From Candidatus Uhrbacteria bacterium (GTDB taxonomy: Bacteria; Patescibacteriota; Patescibacteriia; JACQRZ01), in the NCBI GenBank assembly GCA_016209345.1, contig JACQWH010000019.1, forward strand, positions 1-29,115: 29,115 nucleotides of DNA, written 5' to 3'. Below the pieces are notes generated by a model. The model saw nothing but the letters and a program-made list of their open reading frames with translations, had not been told where the DNA came from and did not search any database. A program made the translations under genes and the position numbers. How positions within the stretch are numbered: position 1 is the stretch's first letter; each line of letters starts with the position of its first letter. Below are positions 15,476-23,247 of the stretch, one piece after another.

Positions 15476-16321
15476 CTACAACGCTTTTATCCGATCCTCA
15501 AACCCTTCAATCTTCTGGTTTTCCGGATTCGCTGCTTTGAGGCGTTTCAGGAGTTGACGAGCTTCTTTTTGCTTTCCTAGTATAATATACAATTCCAGTC
15601 CCGCGTCAAGGAACTTGGGGTTTGAGGGCTGAAGTGAAAGCGCCTCTTCAGTGGAGGCCTGCGCCTCTTCCATCTTTTCCTGGAGTGCGTAGACCTCGCA
15701 CAATTGCATAAGCGATTCAGCCAGGCGCATCGTATAAGCGCTTTGCGCAGAGGCATCTTCCCCGACATCGGCATAATCGCGCAGATGATCCCGCAAATAT
15801 TCAAGCACCTCCTGCGCGCTTGCCCATTCTTTTTGAGCTTTATAGAGTATTGCGAGCCCTGCGTATGTTTCGAGATTTTTCGGATCAAGCGCGATGGCAT
15901 CGATATATCGCTTCTCCGCATCGGCATATTCTCCGCGTTCCAGATAAGCGTCCGCATCGCGCACCAGGCGAGAAAGGATTGTCGACTCTGTCGGCGCGAC
16001 GCCGGCCGCCTCGTCTTTTTGGATATGCTTTCGGTGAGCCGCGGCTTCGATTGCGCCCTGCAGGCGATGTGACGCGTCAACGATCCCATCCGCAAGCCGA
16101 GAAAAAAGCGGACTTCCTTTTTCGACCACCTTGGTTTTCAGCTGGTAAAAATTGCGCTTCAGCCGATCCGTAAGTATTTTCTTTTTCGTTCGCGCGTCTC
16201 GTTCCGCCGGAATATGTTCAAGATCGATTGACGTAAGAGCATGCCAGCGCCGCGCGATAATCATTATAATCCCCGCCACGCACACAAGCGCGATGAAGAG
16301 TGAAATAATTGTTCCGATCAT
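15476..16321 (-). CDS. Membrane-anchored TPR protein
   Basis: A 281-residue protein with an N-terminal membrane helix (about residues 3-23, IGTIISLFIALVCVAGIIMII). A basic linker and then tetratricopeptide repeats cover roughly residues 120-275. Visible repeats include YLERGEYADAEKRYIDAIAL followed by DPKNLETYAGLAILYKAQ, and LQEKMEEAQASTEEALSL followed by QPSNPKFLDAGLELY. TPR arrays bind partner proteins; the short N-terminus predicts that the repeats sit in the cytoplasm. The ATG at 16321 overlaps the tpiA stop by 4 nt (ATGA), so translation is probably coupled in the scpB-tpiA-TPR operon. The partner is unknown. Confidence 0.8.
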   Translation of the reverse strand: MIGTIISLFIALVCVAGIIMIIARRWHALTSIDLEHIPAERDARTKKKILTDRLKRNFYQLKTKVVEKGSPLFSRLADGIVDASHRLQGAIEAAAHRKHIQKDEAAGVAPTESTILSRLVRDADAYLERGEYADAEKRYIDAIALDPKNLETYAGLAILYKAQKEWASAQEVLEYLRDHLRDYADVGEDASAQSAYTMRLAESLMQLCEVYALQEKMEEAQASTEEALSLQPSNPKFLDAGLELYIILGKQKEARQLLKRLKAANPENQKIEGFEDRIKAL

Positions 16322-17094
16322 ACTATTTTTGCGATGGTTCTGAGGAGCGAATGAAACTCTGCGCTTTTGCTGCTTGCCCCGCCGACAAGAACGCCGTCGG
16401 ATACGCCCTTCGTTAGAAATGAGAGAACCGTGTCATGCGTGACACTCCCGCCATAAACGACAGCGCGATACATTCGCGGGATGCCCAAACCTTGACATTG
16501 CTCGTGAATATATGCAAGCGCCACTGCGCACTCCTTTGGAGTGATGGGGTGTCTTGCGCCAATCGCCCATATCGGCTCATAGGCAACAACGACATGACGC
16601 CTGCGAGGAACATGGCTTAATGCGCTCCGAAGCTGCCGCTTGAGAACAGAGCGCACGCGTCCGCTATTGCGCTCTTTCCTGCTTTCGCCAACGCACACAA
16701 TGGGCGTAAGCGATGTCGCCGCGCAGAGATGCGCCACCTTCTTTTGAATCATAGCATCTGTTTCGCCCAGTATTTCTCTCCGTTCAGAGTGGCCGAGGAT
16801 ACAGTAGGTGCAGCCAAGACGCTCCAGTGAAATCGGAGAGATCTCGCCGGTAAATGCCCCCTTGTCATGCCAAAAACAATCTTGTCCGCCAAGAGCGATT
16901 GGTGAGGATTTTTTTCCAAGAACATTGTTACAGCGAGAAATGCTCTCATGCGATGGGCAGACAATCAGCGAATAGCGCTCCAGGCCTTTTGAATATCTTT
17001 TTTGGCACGCAACCAACGAGTTCATCGCTTGGGATGCCTCATCGGGGAGGAGATTCATCTTCCAGTTTGCAATAATGAATGGGCGCGTACTCAT
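16318..17094 (-). CDS. tpiA: Triosephosphate isomerase
   Basis: A 258-residue TIM-barrel enzyme interconverting dihydroxyacetone phosphate and glyceraldehyde-3-phosphate in glycolysis. All key motifs are present: NWKMN with the catalytic Lys, LGHSERR with the catalytic His, AYEPIWAIG with the catalytic Glu, and the phosphate-binding YGGSV and DGVLVGGAS. Loop 6 after the Glu motif reads GARHP instead of the more usual GTGxxA, a mild divergence. The ATG at 17094 is chosen because MSTRPFIIANWKMN matches the family start and lies 4 nt after the scpB stop; the open frame upstream of it is not homologous. Confidence 0.96.
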   Translation of the reverse strand: MSTRPFIIANWKMNLLPDEASQAMNSLVACQKRYSKGLERYSLIVCPSHESISRCNNVLGKKSSPIALGGQDCFWHDKGAFTGEISPISLERLGCTYCILGHSERREILGETDAMIQKKVAHLCAATSLTPIVCVGESRKERNSGRVRSVLKRQLRSALSHVPRRRHVVVAYEPIWAIGARHPITPKECAVALAYIHEQCQGLGIPRMYRAVVYGGSVTHDTVLSFLTKGVSDGVLVGGASSKSAEFHSLLRTIAKIV

Positions 17095-17098
17095 AATA

Positions 17099-17662
17099 TT
17101 ATTCTGAAACATAAACACGTTCCACCTTTGACTCGAGCAGGTCGGCGAGTCGGTCGGCGCTATGGAGCGATTCGTACTCGGGCAAGTTGGCAACGTTCTG
17201 TATGCCGAGCTGCCTAAGAAAGTCAAACGAAAGCGTATAGAGCTTTTCTCCATCACTCTCACCGGTCATCTCAATCGCGCCGCGCATCGCAAGATTACGC
17301 AGTACGATTGTGCAGTTCACGCCGCGAATCTGCTCAATCTGCGCTTTTGTCAGCGGTCCGCGATAAGCAATGATGGTGAGCGTTTCAAGGCCGGCGCGCG
17401 TGAGATCGCCGGAAACCTCGTCCTTGGTATATGCTTGGACAAGCGCGCTGTGCGCCGGATTGGTTGCAAGCTCGGCATGATCATTATGAACGATAAGAAT
17501 AATCCCCCGCTCATTCGTCGAATAGGTCTGAGCAAGGGTTTCAAGTGTCCTGGTCACATCATCAATCGATGCGCCTGTGTACTGGGCTATTTTTTTTATT
17601 GGAAGCGGACGCTGCGCAATAAAGAGCAGCGCTTCAATAGTTGATGTAAGTGGGTATTCCAT
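17099..17662 (-). CDS. scpB: Segregation and condensation protein B
   Basis: A 187-residue winged-helix protein that joins ScpA and SMC in the chromosome-organising condensin complex. The N-terminal IEALLFIAQRPLPIKKIAQYTG, the central LTRAGLETLTIIAYRGPLTKAQIEQIRGVN and the following LRNLAMRGAI are the ScpB signatures. The length is typical. ScpA is not in this window. It is the first gene of an operon with tpiA and a TPR gene, driven by a promoter about 40 nt upstream of its ATG. No clear Shine-Dalgarno sequence precedes the ATG. Confidence 0.94.
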   Translation of the reverse strand: MEYPLTSTIEALLFIAQRPLPIKKIAQYTGASIDDVTRTLETLAQTYSTNERGIILIVHNDHAELATNPAHSALVQAYTKDEVSGDLTRAGLETLTIIAYRGPLTKAQIEQIRGVNCTIVLRNLAMRGAIEMTGESDGEKLYTLSFDFLRQLGIQNVANLPEYESLHSADRLADLLESKVERVYVSE

Positions 17663-17703
17663 GGTTTTTCCACAGGACAGATATGCTCATTCTGGACTGG
17701 CTC

Positions 17704-17732
17704 AGTATAGCAAAATTATTTCATTATGACAA
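17704..17732 (-). promoter_or_regulatory. Promoter for scpB-tpiA-TPR
   Basis: On the minus strand, TTGTCA (17727-17732) and TATACT (17704-17709) have a 17-bp spacer. The predicted start is about 36 nt before the scpB ATG. Its -35 box abuts the stem of the ftsZ terminator. Confidence 0.8.
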
Positions 17733-17767
17733 AAGCTGCTGGAATGATATGCACATCCAACAGCTTT
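17732..17767 (-). terminator. Intrinsic terminator after ftsZ
   Basis: An inverted repeat pairs 17732-17743 with 17756-17767 (AAAGCTG plus TGGA with one unpaired base on each arm), leaving a 12-nt loop. It lies about 20 nt after the ftsZ stop and the minus-strand side is followed by a short T run. The stem runs directly into the -35 box of the scpB promoter. Confidence 0.7.
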
Positions 17768-17786
17768 CGGGCACATATACGTTGCA

Positions 17787-18944
17787 TTACATCATTTTCT
17801 TGCGAATGAATGCCGGGATTTCAATATCGTCCGAAGCGTCCTGCTTTTCGTCTGCTTTTCCTGATGCATCATCTTTTGATGCTCTCATGGGTGCTGCGGT
17901 GCGTGGAGCTGCCGCGCCGAACATAATTTGGCTTGGCATCGTAGGGCGCTCCGCATAGACCTTCTCAAACTGCGCCTTGGATACCGTCTTGTCATGGTCG
18001 TTGAATCCCGTAGCAATGACCGTAATACGGACATCATCATCCATAGAGTCATCTATGGCGGCGCCAAAGATGACTCTTGCATCCGGATCGGTCGAGCTGG
18101 TGATTACCTTTGCCGCCTCATTGATTTCCAAAATACCAAGATTGCTCGAACCGGTGATGGTGAAAAGCACGCCGCGGGCTCCTTCAATGGAGATATCAAG
18201 CAGCGGGCTTGCGATTGCCATCTTAGCCGCTTCCACCGCTCTGTTCTCTCCTGATCCCAGGCCAATGCCCATCAGCGCGGTGCCCGCTCCCTTCATAATC
18301 GCACGCACATCGTTGAAATCAAGATTCGGCTCGCCCGGAACGGTAATGAGCTCGGAAATACCGCGTACGCCTTGCTGAAGAACTTCATCGGCCATTTCAA
18401 ATGCTTCCCGAATCGTTGTTTTTTTATCGCTTATTTGCAAAATCTTATCATTGGGAACAGTAATGATCGCATCAACCTTCGAGGCAAGCGAATCCCACCC
18501 CTTTTCCGAGACGCTTTTTCGCTGGGCTCCTTCGAAGGTAAACGGCTTGCTGACAACGGCAATGGTAAGCGCTCCGATATCTTTTGCAAGCTCGGCAACG
18601 ACGGGTGCGGCTCCGGTACCGGTTCCCCCGCCGAGTCCGCAGGTGATGAATACCATGTCGGCGCCGGCCAAGGCATCGCGAATTTCATTTTGGTTTTCCT
18701 CGGCTGCCTTTTTCCCCAGCTCAGGGTCCATGCCCGCACCCAATCCCTTCGTTATCGATTTGCCGATCTGAAGCTTTGTCGATGCTTCGGAATGGTGCAG
18801 CGCCTGAATGTCGGTATTGGCGACAAGAAAATCAACGCCTCGAATCTTTGAGCTGATCATTCGATTGACGGCAGAACCACCGCTTCCACCGACACCGATG
18901 ACTTTTATTTTTGCAAATGACTCAATGTTTGCTTTGACTTCCAT
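17787..18944 (-). CDS. ftsZ: Cell division protein FtsZ
   Basis: A tubulin-like GTPase of 385 residues from the ATG at 18944. The N-terminal KIKVIGVGGSGGSAVNRM, the GTP-binding signature GLGGGTGTGAAPVV, the synergy-loop region around NLDFNDVRAIMKGAGTALMG, and the C-terminal tail DDIEIPAFIRKKM are all present. The tail fits the conserved peptide that binds FtsA. It forms the division ring. A GTG at 18959 would add five residues, but the ATG fits the family better. It lies downstream of ftsA with a putative terminator and repeats between, so it may be transcribed separately. Confidence 0.98.
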   Translation of the reverse strand: MEVKANIESFAKIKVIGVGGSGGSAVNRMISSKIRGVDFLVANTDIQALHHSEASTKLQIGKSITKGLGAGMDPELGKKAAEENQNEIRDALAGADMVFITCGLGGGTGTGAAPVVAELAKDIGALTIAVVSKPFTFEGAQRKSVSEKGWDSLASKVDAIITVPNDKILQISDKKTTIREAFEMADEVLQQGVRGISELITVPGEPNLDFNDVRAIMKGAGTALMGIGLGSGENRAVEAAKMAIASPLLDISIEGARGVLFTITGSSNLGILEINEAAKVITSSTDPDARVIFGAAIDDSMDDDVRITVIATGFNDHDKTVSKAQFEKVYAERPTMPSQIMFGAAAPRTAAPMRASKDDASGKADEKQDASDDIEIPAFIRKKMM

Positions 18945-18953
18945 AAATATATG

Positions 18954-19035
18954 AATCACGAATTAAAAATCACGAATTAAGGATAATGACGATTCGACCC
19001 TCCTGCTTAATTCTTGATTCATAATTCTTAATTCT
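18954..19035. repeat. AATTAAG direct and inverted repeats upstream of ftsZ
   Basis: A 13-base unit AATCACGAATTAA occurs twice in tandem (18954-18966 and 18968-18980). An inverted near-copy lies at 19006-19019 (13 of 14 bases pair with the second copy), followed by further AATTCTTAATTC. The set could form a long AT-rich hairpin in the ftsZ leader. It may be a mobile minisatellite-like sequence or a regulatory structure; I cannot tell which. Confidence 0.6.
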
Positions 19036-19044
19036 GCCATAAAT

Positions 19045-19078
19045 GAAAAAAACGCTGAATCAATGAATGATTCATCGT
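19045..19078 (-). terminator. Intrinsic terminator after ftsA
   Basis: On the minus strand TGAATCA and TGATTCA form a 7-bp stem around a short loop (core 19057-19073), followed after a GCG by seven T residues. It lies about 25 nt after the ftsA stop. The stem is AT-rich, so it could allow read-through into ftsZ. Confidence 0.6.
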
Positions 19079-19103
19079 CTATCATAATAACCCGCATGCC
19101 GTG

Positions 19104-20354
19104 TTATGGCAAGAGGGACTTGAACCATTTATTTACTCGGCCCTTAATATCAAGAGAATCGTCCAAATTAGAAAGAAAACCGGGACCCTTCGCGCGATGC
19201 TGGTAAAATGATAATCCCCAAAACGCAAGCCCGATTGCAGTCGTGTATGACTGATCAAAGACCTTTTCCATGGGGTTAACAATATTTTTTACCGATGCGT
19301 AGCTTGCCGGAAGCTTGAGACACTTCTTCGCCATCTCCGGCATGCCGCCAAGTTTTGACCCGCCGCCGGTGAGAATGCATCCGGCCGGCAGTATTCCCGC
19401 CTTTCCAATTTTCTTGAGCTCTTCCTGCACTTTTTCAAAAATTTCCTCGACACGCGCTTCAATAATCTGGCTGACGTATTTTACTGTGACGCGCCCTTCT
19501 TCTTCCGCGTCAATCGCCGAGAGATCTATTTCCAATTTTTTATCCGCATCCCGCACAAAGATACTGCCATAATCGAGTTTTATCTTTTCTGCCGTATCCG
19601 GCGATACCTTCAACCCGATAGCGATGTCTTGCGTGATATGATCCGAGCCAACCGGCAATACCGTCGTATGAAGCAGCTCACCGTTCTCATAAACAACAAG
19701 CGTTGTAATTGATTTTCCGATATTGATGAGCACGGCGCCAAGCTCCTTTTGCCGCGCTGTCAAAACGCCTTCTGCGGTGGCAAGAGCAGAGAACACAAGA
19801 TCCTCAATCTCAAGCCCCGTTCGATAGATGCATTTCGTATAGTTCCGAATTTCCGATGTAAATGCCTGAATAATGAGCGTATCGACTTCCAAACGAGTCC
19901 CGGTCATCCCAATAGGATCTTTAATCTGAATCTGTCCGTCGATAATGGCGCCGCGGGGAATGACGTGGAGAATCTCATAGTTTGGCGGAGTGGCAATCGC
20001 TCGTGCCGCCTCAAGCGCGCGCTCAAGATCTTGTTTTGATATCTCGCCGTTTATCTTGCCAACCGCAACAATCCCCCTGCTCGACTGAGACATGATTGTC
20101 GTACCGGAAATGCCCACCCATGCCGTGTCAATCGGGATGCCGGTAATGCGTTCGGCCTTCTCAAGACAGACGGAAATGGCGCTTGCCGCATCGTCAATGC
20201 TCGTAATAGACCCGCGCGTAATGCCTTGTGATGGGTGCTCGACTGCGCCCAGGAGTTGCAATTTGCGCTCAGGTCCATCTGAAAAAAGCTGACCAACAAC
20301 AAGACGGATGGAGATTGATCCCAAGTCAAGGCCCGTGATAATGGTATCTTTCAT
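19104..20354 (-). CDS. ftsA: Cell division protein FtsA
   Basis: A 416-residue actin-like ATPase that tethers FtsZ filaments to the membrane. The phosphate-1 motif TGLDLGSISIRLVVG is at the N-terminus. Other conserved parts are EILHVIPRGAIIDGQ in the FtsA-specific 1C region, GAVLINIGKSITTLVVYENGEL (phosphate 2), and ILTGGGSKLGGMPEMA (adenosine site). The C-terminal RVNKWFKSLLP can form the short amphipathic membrane-binding helix. Length is normal. It has its own promoter and a putative terminator. Confidence 0.97.
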   Translation of the reverse strand: MKDTIITGLDLGSISIRLVVGQLFSDGPERKLQLLGAVEHPSQGITRGSITSIDDAASAISVCLEKAERITGIPIDTAWVGISGTTIMSQSSRGIVAVGKINGEISKQDLERALEAARAIATPPNYEILHVIPRGAIIDGQIQIKDPIGMTGTRLEVDTLIIQAFTSEIRNYTKCIYRTGLEIEDLVFSALATAEGVLTARQKELGAVLINIGKSITTLVVYENGELLHTTVLPVGSDHITQDIAIGLKVSPDTAEKIKLDYGSIFVRDADKKLEIDLSAIDAEEEGRVTVKYVSQIIEARVEEIFEKVQEELKKIGKAGILPAGCILTGGGSKLGGMPEMAKKCLKLPASYASVKNIVNPMEKVFDQSYTTAIGLAFWGLSFYQHRAKGPGFLSNLDDSLDIKGRVNKWFKSLLP

Positions 20355-20387
20355 TGCTTAAGGGAGAGGGGTAAGGATATAGAGCCT

Positions 20388-20416
20388 AGTATACACAATT
20401 TTTAAGCGCAATGCAA
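20388..20416 (-). promoter_or_regulatory. Promoter for ftsA
   Basis: On the minus strand, TTGCAT (20411-20416) and TATACT (20388-20393) are separated by 17 bp, with the ATG about 33 nt after the -10 box. No purine-rich ribosome-binding site follows. Confidence 0.7.
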
Positions 20417-20423
20417 AGCGGTG

Positions 20424-20789
20424 CTAGAAAAATCGTGCAATAATTTTCGGAATATAAAGCAACAGACCAACCAGCACCGCGTTGGCTGACAGCACGAGCA
20501 CGCATGCGGCCATAATATCCTTGACACGCTCCACATAGCCCGATACCCGCGGCTTGACAATATCGCTAAACCGTTCAAGGGCTGAGTTCAGAAGTTCTGA
20601 GGCAATGACAAGTGAAATAACGATGACGACAAACGCCAGTTCCAGGGGGGTAAACGACAGCAACAGCGCCGCGCCAAGCGCAATGCACCCGGCAATGGCG
20701 TGTGTTTTTATATTTTTTTCTTCACGAAATGCTATTGCAAACCCTCGAAACGCGTGAAGAAATGAACTGAATACGGAGCGCCTTACCAT
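20424..20789 (-). CDS. dgkA: Diacylglycerol/undecaprenol kinase, DgkA family
   Basis: A 121-residue integral membrane kinase with three hydrophobic helices. The motif AFREEKNIKTH, then SELLNSALERFSD and VKDIMAACVLV carry the conserved Glu, Asn and Asp residues of the prokaryotic DAGK family. In bacteria lacking a diderm lipid cycle the substrate is usually undecaprenol, which would feed the carrier lipid used by cell-wall enzymes; the substrate here is inferred. It overlaps ybeY by 7 nt, a frequent bacterial neighbour pair. Confidence 0.93.
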   Translation of the reverse strand: MVRRSVFSSFLHAFRGFAIAFREEKNIKTHAIAGCIALGAALLLSFTPLELAFVVIVISLVIASELLNSALERFSDIVKPRVSGYVERVKDIMAACVLVLSANAVLVGLLLYIPKIIARFF

Positions 20790-21253
20790 AGATGGTGTGT
20801 TCGTGCGTGAGTCATAAGACAGTCCTCCAGCGCTCTCATCGCCTTTCGACTTGTGCGCGAATCGTGGTCATGGCCAAGGATATGAAGAAGTCCGTGAAAA
20901 AAGAGCCGCGCGATTTCCTGCTTTTTTGTCGTATGAAATCGCGCACGCTGACGCAGGGCAAATGAAAGGCATACGTACAACTCTCCCGACTCAATGACCC
21001 GATCGTGCCCATAGGCAAAGGAAAGAACATCGGTTGATCGATGCAGTCCACGATACTGCCCGTTGAGTTCGCGAATTCGGCGCTCATCGACAAGAACGAC
21101 GGAGAGCGGAAAAGGATTCGTGTCGATGGCGCAGAATGCGATTTGCGAACAAAGCTTTTGGTACCAGCTCGCTTCAAATATCTGCTGTGGAGCTGCGCAT
21201 TTTGCACCATCTAATTCCAAAAAAAGGGCAATAGTTATACTGCGTCGTCTCAT
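20783..21253 (-). CDS. ybeY: Endoribonuclease YbeY
   Basis: A 156-residue metal-dependent RNase that matures 16S rRNA and takes part in ribosome quality control. The zinc motif HGLLHILGHDH follows the pattern H-x3-H-x5-H. Upstream, RELNGQYRGLHRSTDVLSFAYG is the family signature. The segment that is usually GDIxIs reads GELYVCLSFA here, a small deviation. It lies 9 nt after a surface-protein gene and overlaps dgkA. The ATG at 21253 gives a slightly long N-terminus (MRRRSITIALFLEL). Confidence 0.93.
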   Translation of the reverse strand: MRRRSITIALFLELDGAKCAAPQQIFEASWYQKLCSQIAFCAIDTNPFPLSVVLVDERRIRELNGQYRGLHRSTDVLSFAYGHDRVIESGELYVCLSFALRQRARFHTTKKQEIARLFFHGLLHILGHDHDSRTSRKAMRALEDCLMTHARTHHLW

Positions 21254-21262
21254 ACAGGATCG

Positions 21263-22282
21263 TCACTTGACAAACGAGAGGTCGGTAAAGAGAAAACTGC
21301 GCAGCATCATTTGAAATGTCGTCATAAAGCTCAGCTCGTTTTTCGTATTCAAATTATATTTGATAACAGTGAGTAGTCCTTGTTTTTGCGGATCTTTCTC
21401 GTTTCTTGTCAGAAATACCGTAAGCGAATCCTCCGTCATGACGCCGGACCAGGTATCATGAGAAAATGTTTGGAGGCGCGACGAGTCGGCGCCCGGCGAT
21501 GCAACAGTAGTATACCAATCGACCGGTGAAAGCTTATTCGGATTGTCCTCGACGGAAATCGTAAAAAATTCACCGCTTGCCGAGCTAATCATCACCTCGC
21601 GATCGGTACGATCGTTCGCCTTTGCGACCCATGATGACGGATACAGGAGCGAATACTTGAATGTTTGATTGATATACGAGTTTACCAATCCGGAGACATC
21701 GAGGCGGACCTCCGCCTTGACAGGATCAAACAAGTTCTTTATCTCGTTGCCGTCAGAAAATCCATCCCCATCTGTATCGCTTTTTGCCTCGCCCGTTCCG
21801 TAAAGCCGCTCTTCGGCATCCGTCAATCCGTCTTGATCCTCATCAACCCCCAGAAGCGGCGGGGTTTTCTGCTCTTCGGCTTGCTGTGGTTGCTGCTCTT
21901 GGACAGGGGCCTGCTCCGCTGGTTGCTCACCGGCTGGCTGTTCAGCTGGCGCCTGCTCTTGTGCGGGAGGTGTTTGTTCTTGTGCTGATGGCTGTTCTTT
22001 CACGGCTTGCTGCTCCTCTTGTACCGGTGCCTGCTGCTGGGCCGGCTGAGGCGGCGCCTGCCTCTGGCTGCTAAGAAAAAGAAACACACCCGTCCCAATA
22101 ATGGCAAGGGCGAACAGTGAACCGAAAATAATAAATGCAATCCTCCCGCCAGATGCCTTTGGCGCTGTTCTACGAAAAGTCGAGGGCATCGTATAGATGG
22201 GATTTACCTCCTCGCTAAACACGGGCCCTTCCTGCCCTGTTGCTTTTTTTTGCGAAAGTTCTTCTTCTATAAAATCAAACAT
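21263..22282 (-). CDS. Single-pass envelope protein with TSP3 repeats and PsbP-like domain
   Basis: A 339-residue protein. Residues 1-45 look cytoplasmic; a membrane helix follows at about 47-68 (IAFIIFGSLFALAIIGTGVFLFL). Next comes a low-complexity linker of about 70 residues made of Gln, Pro, Ala and Glu. DEDQDGLTDAEERLYG and SDTDGDGFSDGNEIKNLFDP are thrombospondin type 3/EF-hand-like calcium loops. The C-terminal domain (NQTFKYSLLYPSSWVAK onward) resembles PsbP-like extracytoplasmic domains found in such proteins. The linker probably spans the cell wall. It lies 9 nt before ybeY. Function unknown. Confidence 0.78.
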   Translation of the reverse strand: MFDFIEEELSQKKATGQEGPVFSEEVNPIYTMPSTFRRTAPKASGGRIAFIIFGSLFALAIIGTGVFLFLSSQRQAPPQPAQQQAPVQEEQQAVKEQPSAQEQTPPAQEQAPAEQPAGEQPAEQAPVQEQQPQQAEEQKTPPLLGVDEDQDGLTDAEERLYGTGEAKSDTDGDGFSDGNEIKNLFDPVKAEVRLDVSGLVNSYINQTFKYSLLYPSSWVAKANDRTDREVMISSASGEFFTISVEDNPNKLSPVDWYTTVASPGADSSRLQTFSHDTWSGVMTEDSLTVFLTRNEKDPQKQGLLTVIKYNLNTKNELSFMTTFQMMLRSFLFTDLSFVK

Positions 22283-22360
22283 ACTGGGGCAAGGAATTAG
22301 GGTCTAGGGGTTAGGGTGTAGCAAGACGCAAAACTAAACTAAAATATCAACTAGAAATTA

Positions 22361-22493
22361 CTTTGAATTTCGAAACTGTCATCCCCGACCCGATCGGGGA
22401 TCCAGCCCAAGCAAAGAGTACTTATTTCATCTGGATCCCGGCCTACGCCGGGATGACAAAAGGAAGGCATTTCGACAGTTTCGTAATTCAAAG
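22361..22493. mobile_element. MITE-like element with 20-bp terminal inverted repeats
   Basis: A 133-bp non-coding element. Its ends, 22361-22380 and 22474-22493, are inverted repeats matching at 19 of 20 positions. It is flanked by the direct repeat AAATTA (22355-22360 and 22494-22499), which looks like a target-site duplication. Inside, two GC-rich inverted sequences (ATCCCCGAC...GGGGATCCAG and CTGGATCCCGG...CCGGGATGAC) also pair with each other and resemble repeats widely seen between bacterial genes. It sits between two surface-protein genes and encodes nothing. The transposase that would move it is not in this window. Confidence 0.75.
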
Positions 22494-22510
22494 AAATTAG
22501 GTCAATTTCA

Positions 22511-23242
22511 CTATTCCGCAGGAATAGTGAGCTTTCCTGCGCCGCTTGGATTAAAGCCGCTCTTTACTTCCAGTCCGTCAAGATAGCCATCGCCGTCAGA
22601 ATCCGGGTTGCGCGGATCGGTAAAAAATACTTTCACTTCTTCGCGATCGGTTAGGGTATCGTTATCGGTATCAGTGGCTGCCGCGTCCGTCCCAAGCGCT
22701 GTCTCTTCGGCGTCCGTAAGGCCATCACCGTCAGTATCAGGTGCCGGTGACGCTGTCCCCTGCTCTGCATTATTATTTTCCTGCACGCCGAGTGCTTCTG
22801 TTGGCACAAGCGGCTGACCCTGCTGAACAGGCGGCTCTGTCTCCTGAGTCGGTTGCACTTCTTGTGTCGGTGCCTGCTGTGTTGCCTCGGGAACCGCTGC
22901 CGGTTTTTGAGATGCTGGTGGCTGTCCCCTGAAAAAGCTCAATGCAAATTGCACGCCGAAAATAATGACAATCAACAAAAGAATTGCACCAAGAATGATG
23001 AACATGAATTTCTTTTGCAAAAACCATGGCTTTTCTTCCGGCTCCTCCTGAAACACATAGGGCTGATCGGAAGGCGACGTCGGAGGCAGTGCCTGACCGC
23101 GCTCGGTATCTTTAAACATATCGACCGGCTCAGCCGGCACGGATGGCGCCTGCGGTGCGGGTGCGGGAGTTTGCGCCGGCGATGCCGCGGGTGTCACTAC
23201 GCCTTGCTGCGCAGAACCGGATTGTGTATTTTCTTCAAACAT
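22511..23242 (-). CDS. Single-pass envelope protein with TSP3 repeats
   Basis: A 243-residue protein with the same plan as the gene at 21263. It has a Pro/Ala-rich cytoplasmic N-terminus and a membrane helix near residues 77-97 (FMFIILGAILLLIVIIFGVQF). A Gln/Pro/Thr-rich linker leads to three calcium-type TSP3 loops (DTDGDGLTDAEETALGTD, DTDNDTLTDREEVKVFF, DSDGDGYLDGLEVKSGF). It ends soon after the repeats with no further domain. Likely a calcium-binding wall-spanning protein. It starts 5 nt after the preceding gene and precedes the MITE-like element. Confidence 0.75.
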   Translation of the reverse strand: MFEENTQSGSAQQGVVTPAASPAQTPAPAPQAPSVPAEPVDMFKDTERGQALPPTSPSDQPYVFQEEPEEKPWFLQKKFMFIILGAILLLIVIIFGVQFALSFFRGQPPASQKPAAVPEATQQAPTQEVQPTQETEPPVQQGQPLVPTEALGVQENNNAEQGTASPAPDTDGDGLTDAEETALGTDAAATDTDNDTLTDREEVKVFFTDPRNPDSDGDGYLDGLEVKSGFNPSGAGKLTIPAE

Positions 23243-23247
23243 AGTAT

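Noticed and set aside
17095..17262. N-terminal extension of tpiA
   Set aside because: It overlaps scpB, and the family start at MSTRPFIIANWKMN lies exactly 4 nt after the scpB stop.
18954..19035. CRISPR-like array upstream of ftsZ
   Set aside because: The repeats are 13 bases, AT-rich, almost without spacers and in both orientations; there are no cas genes.
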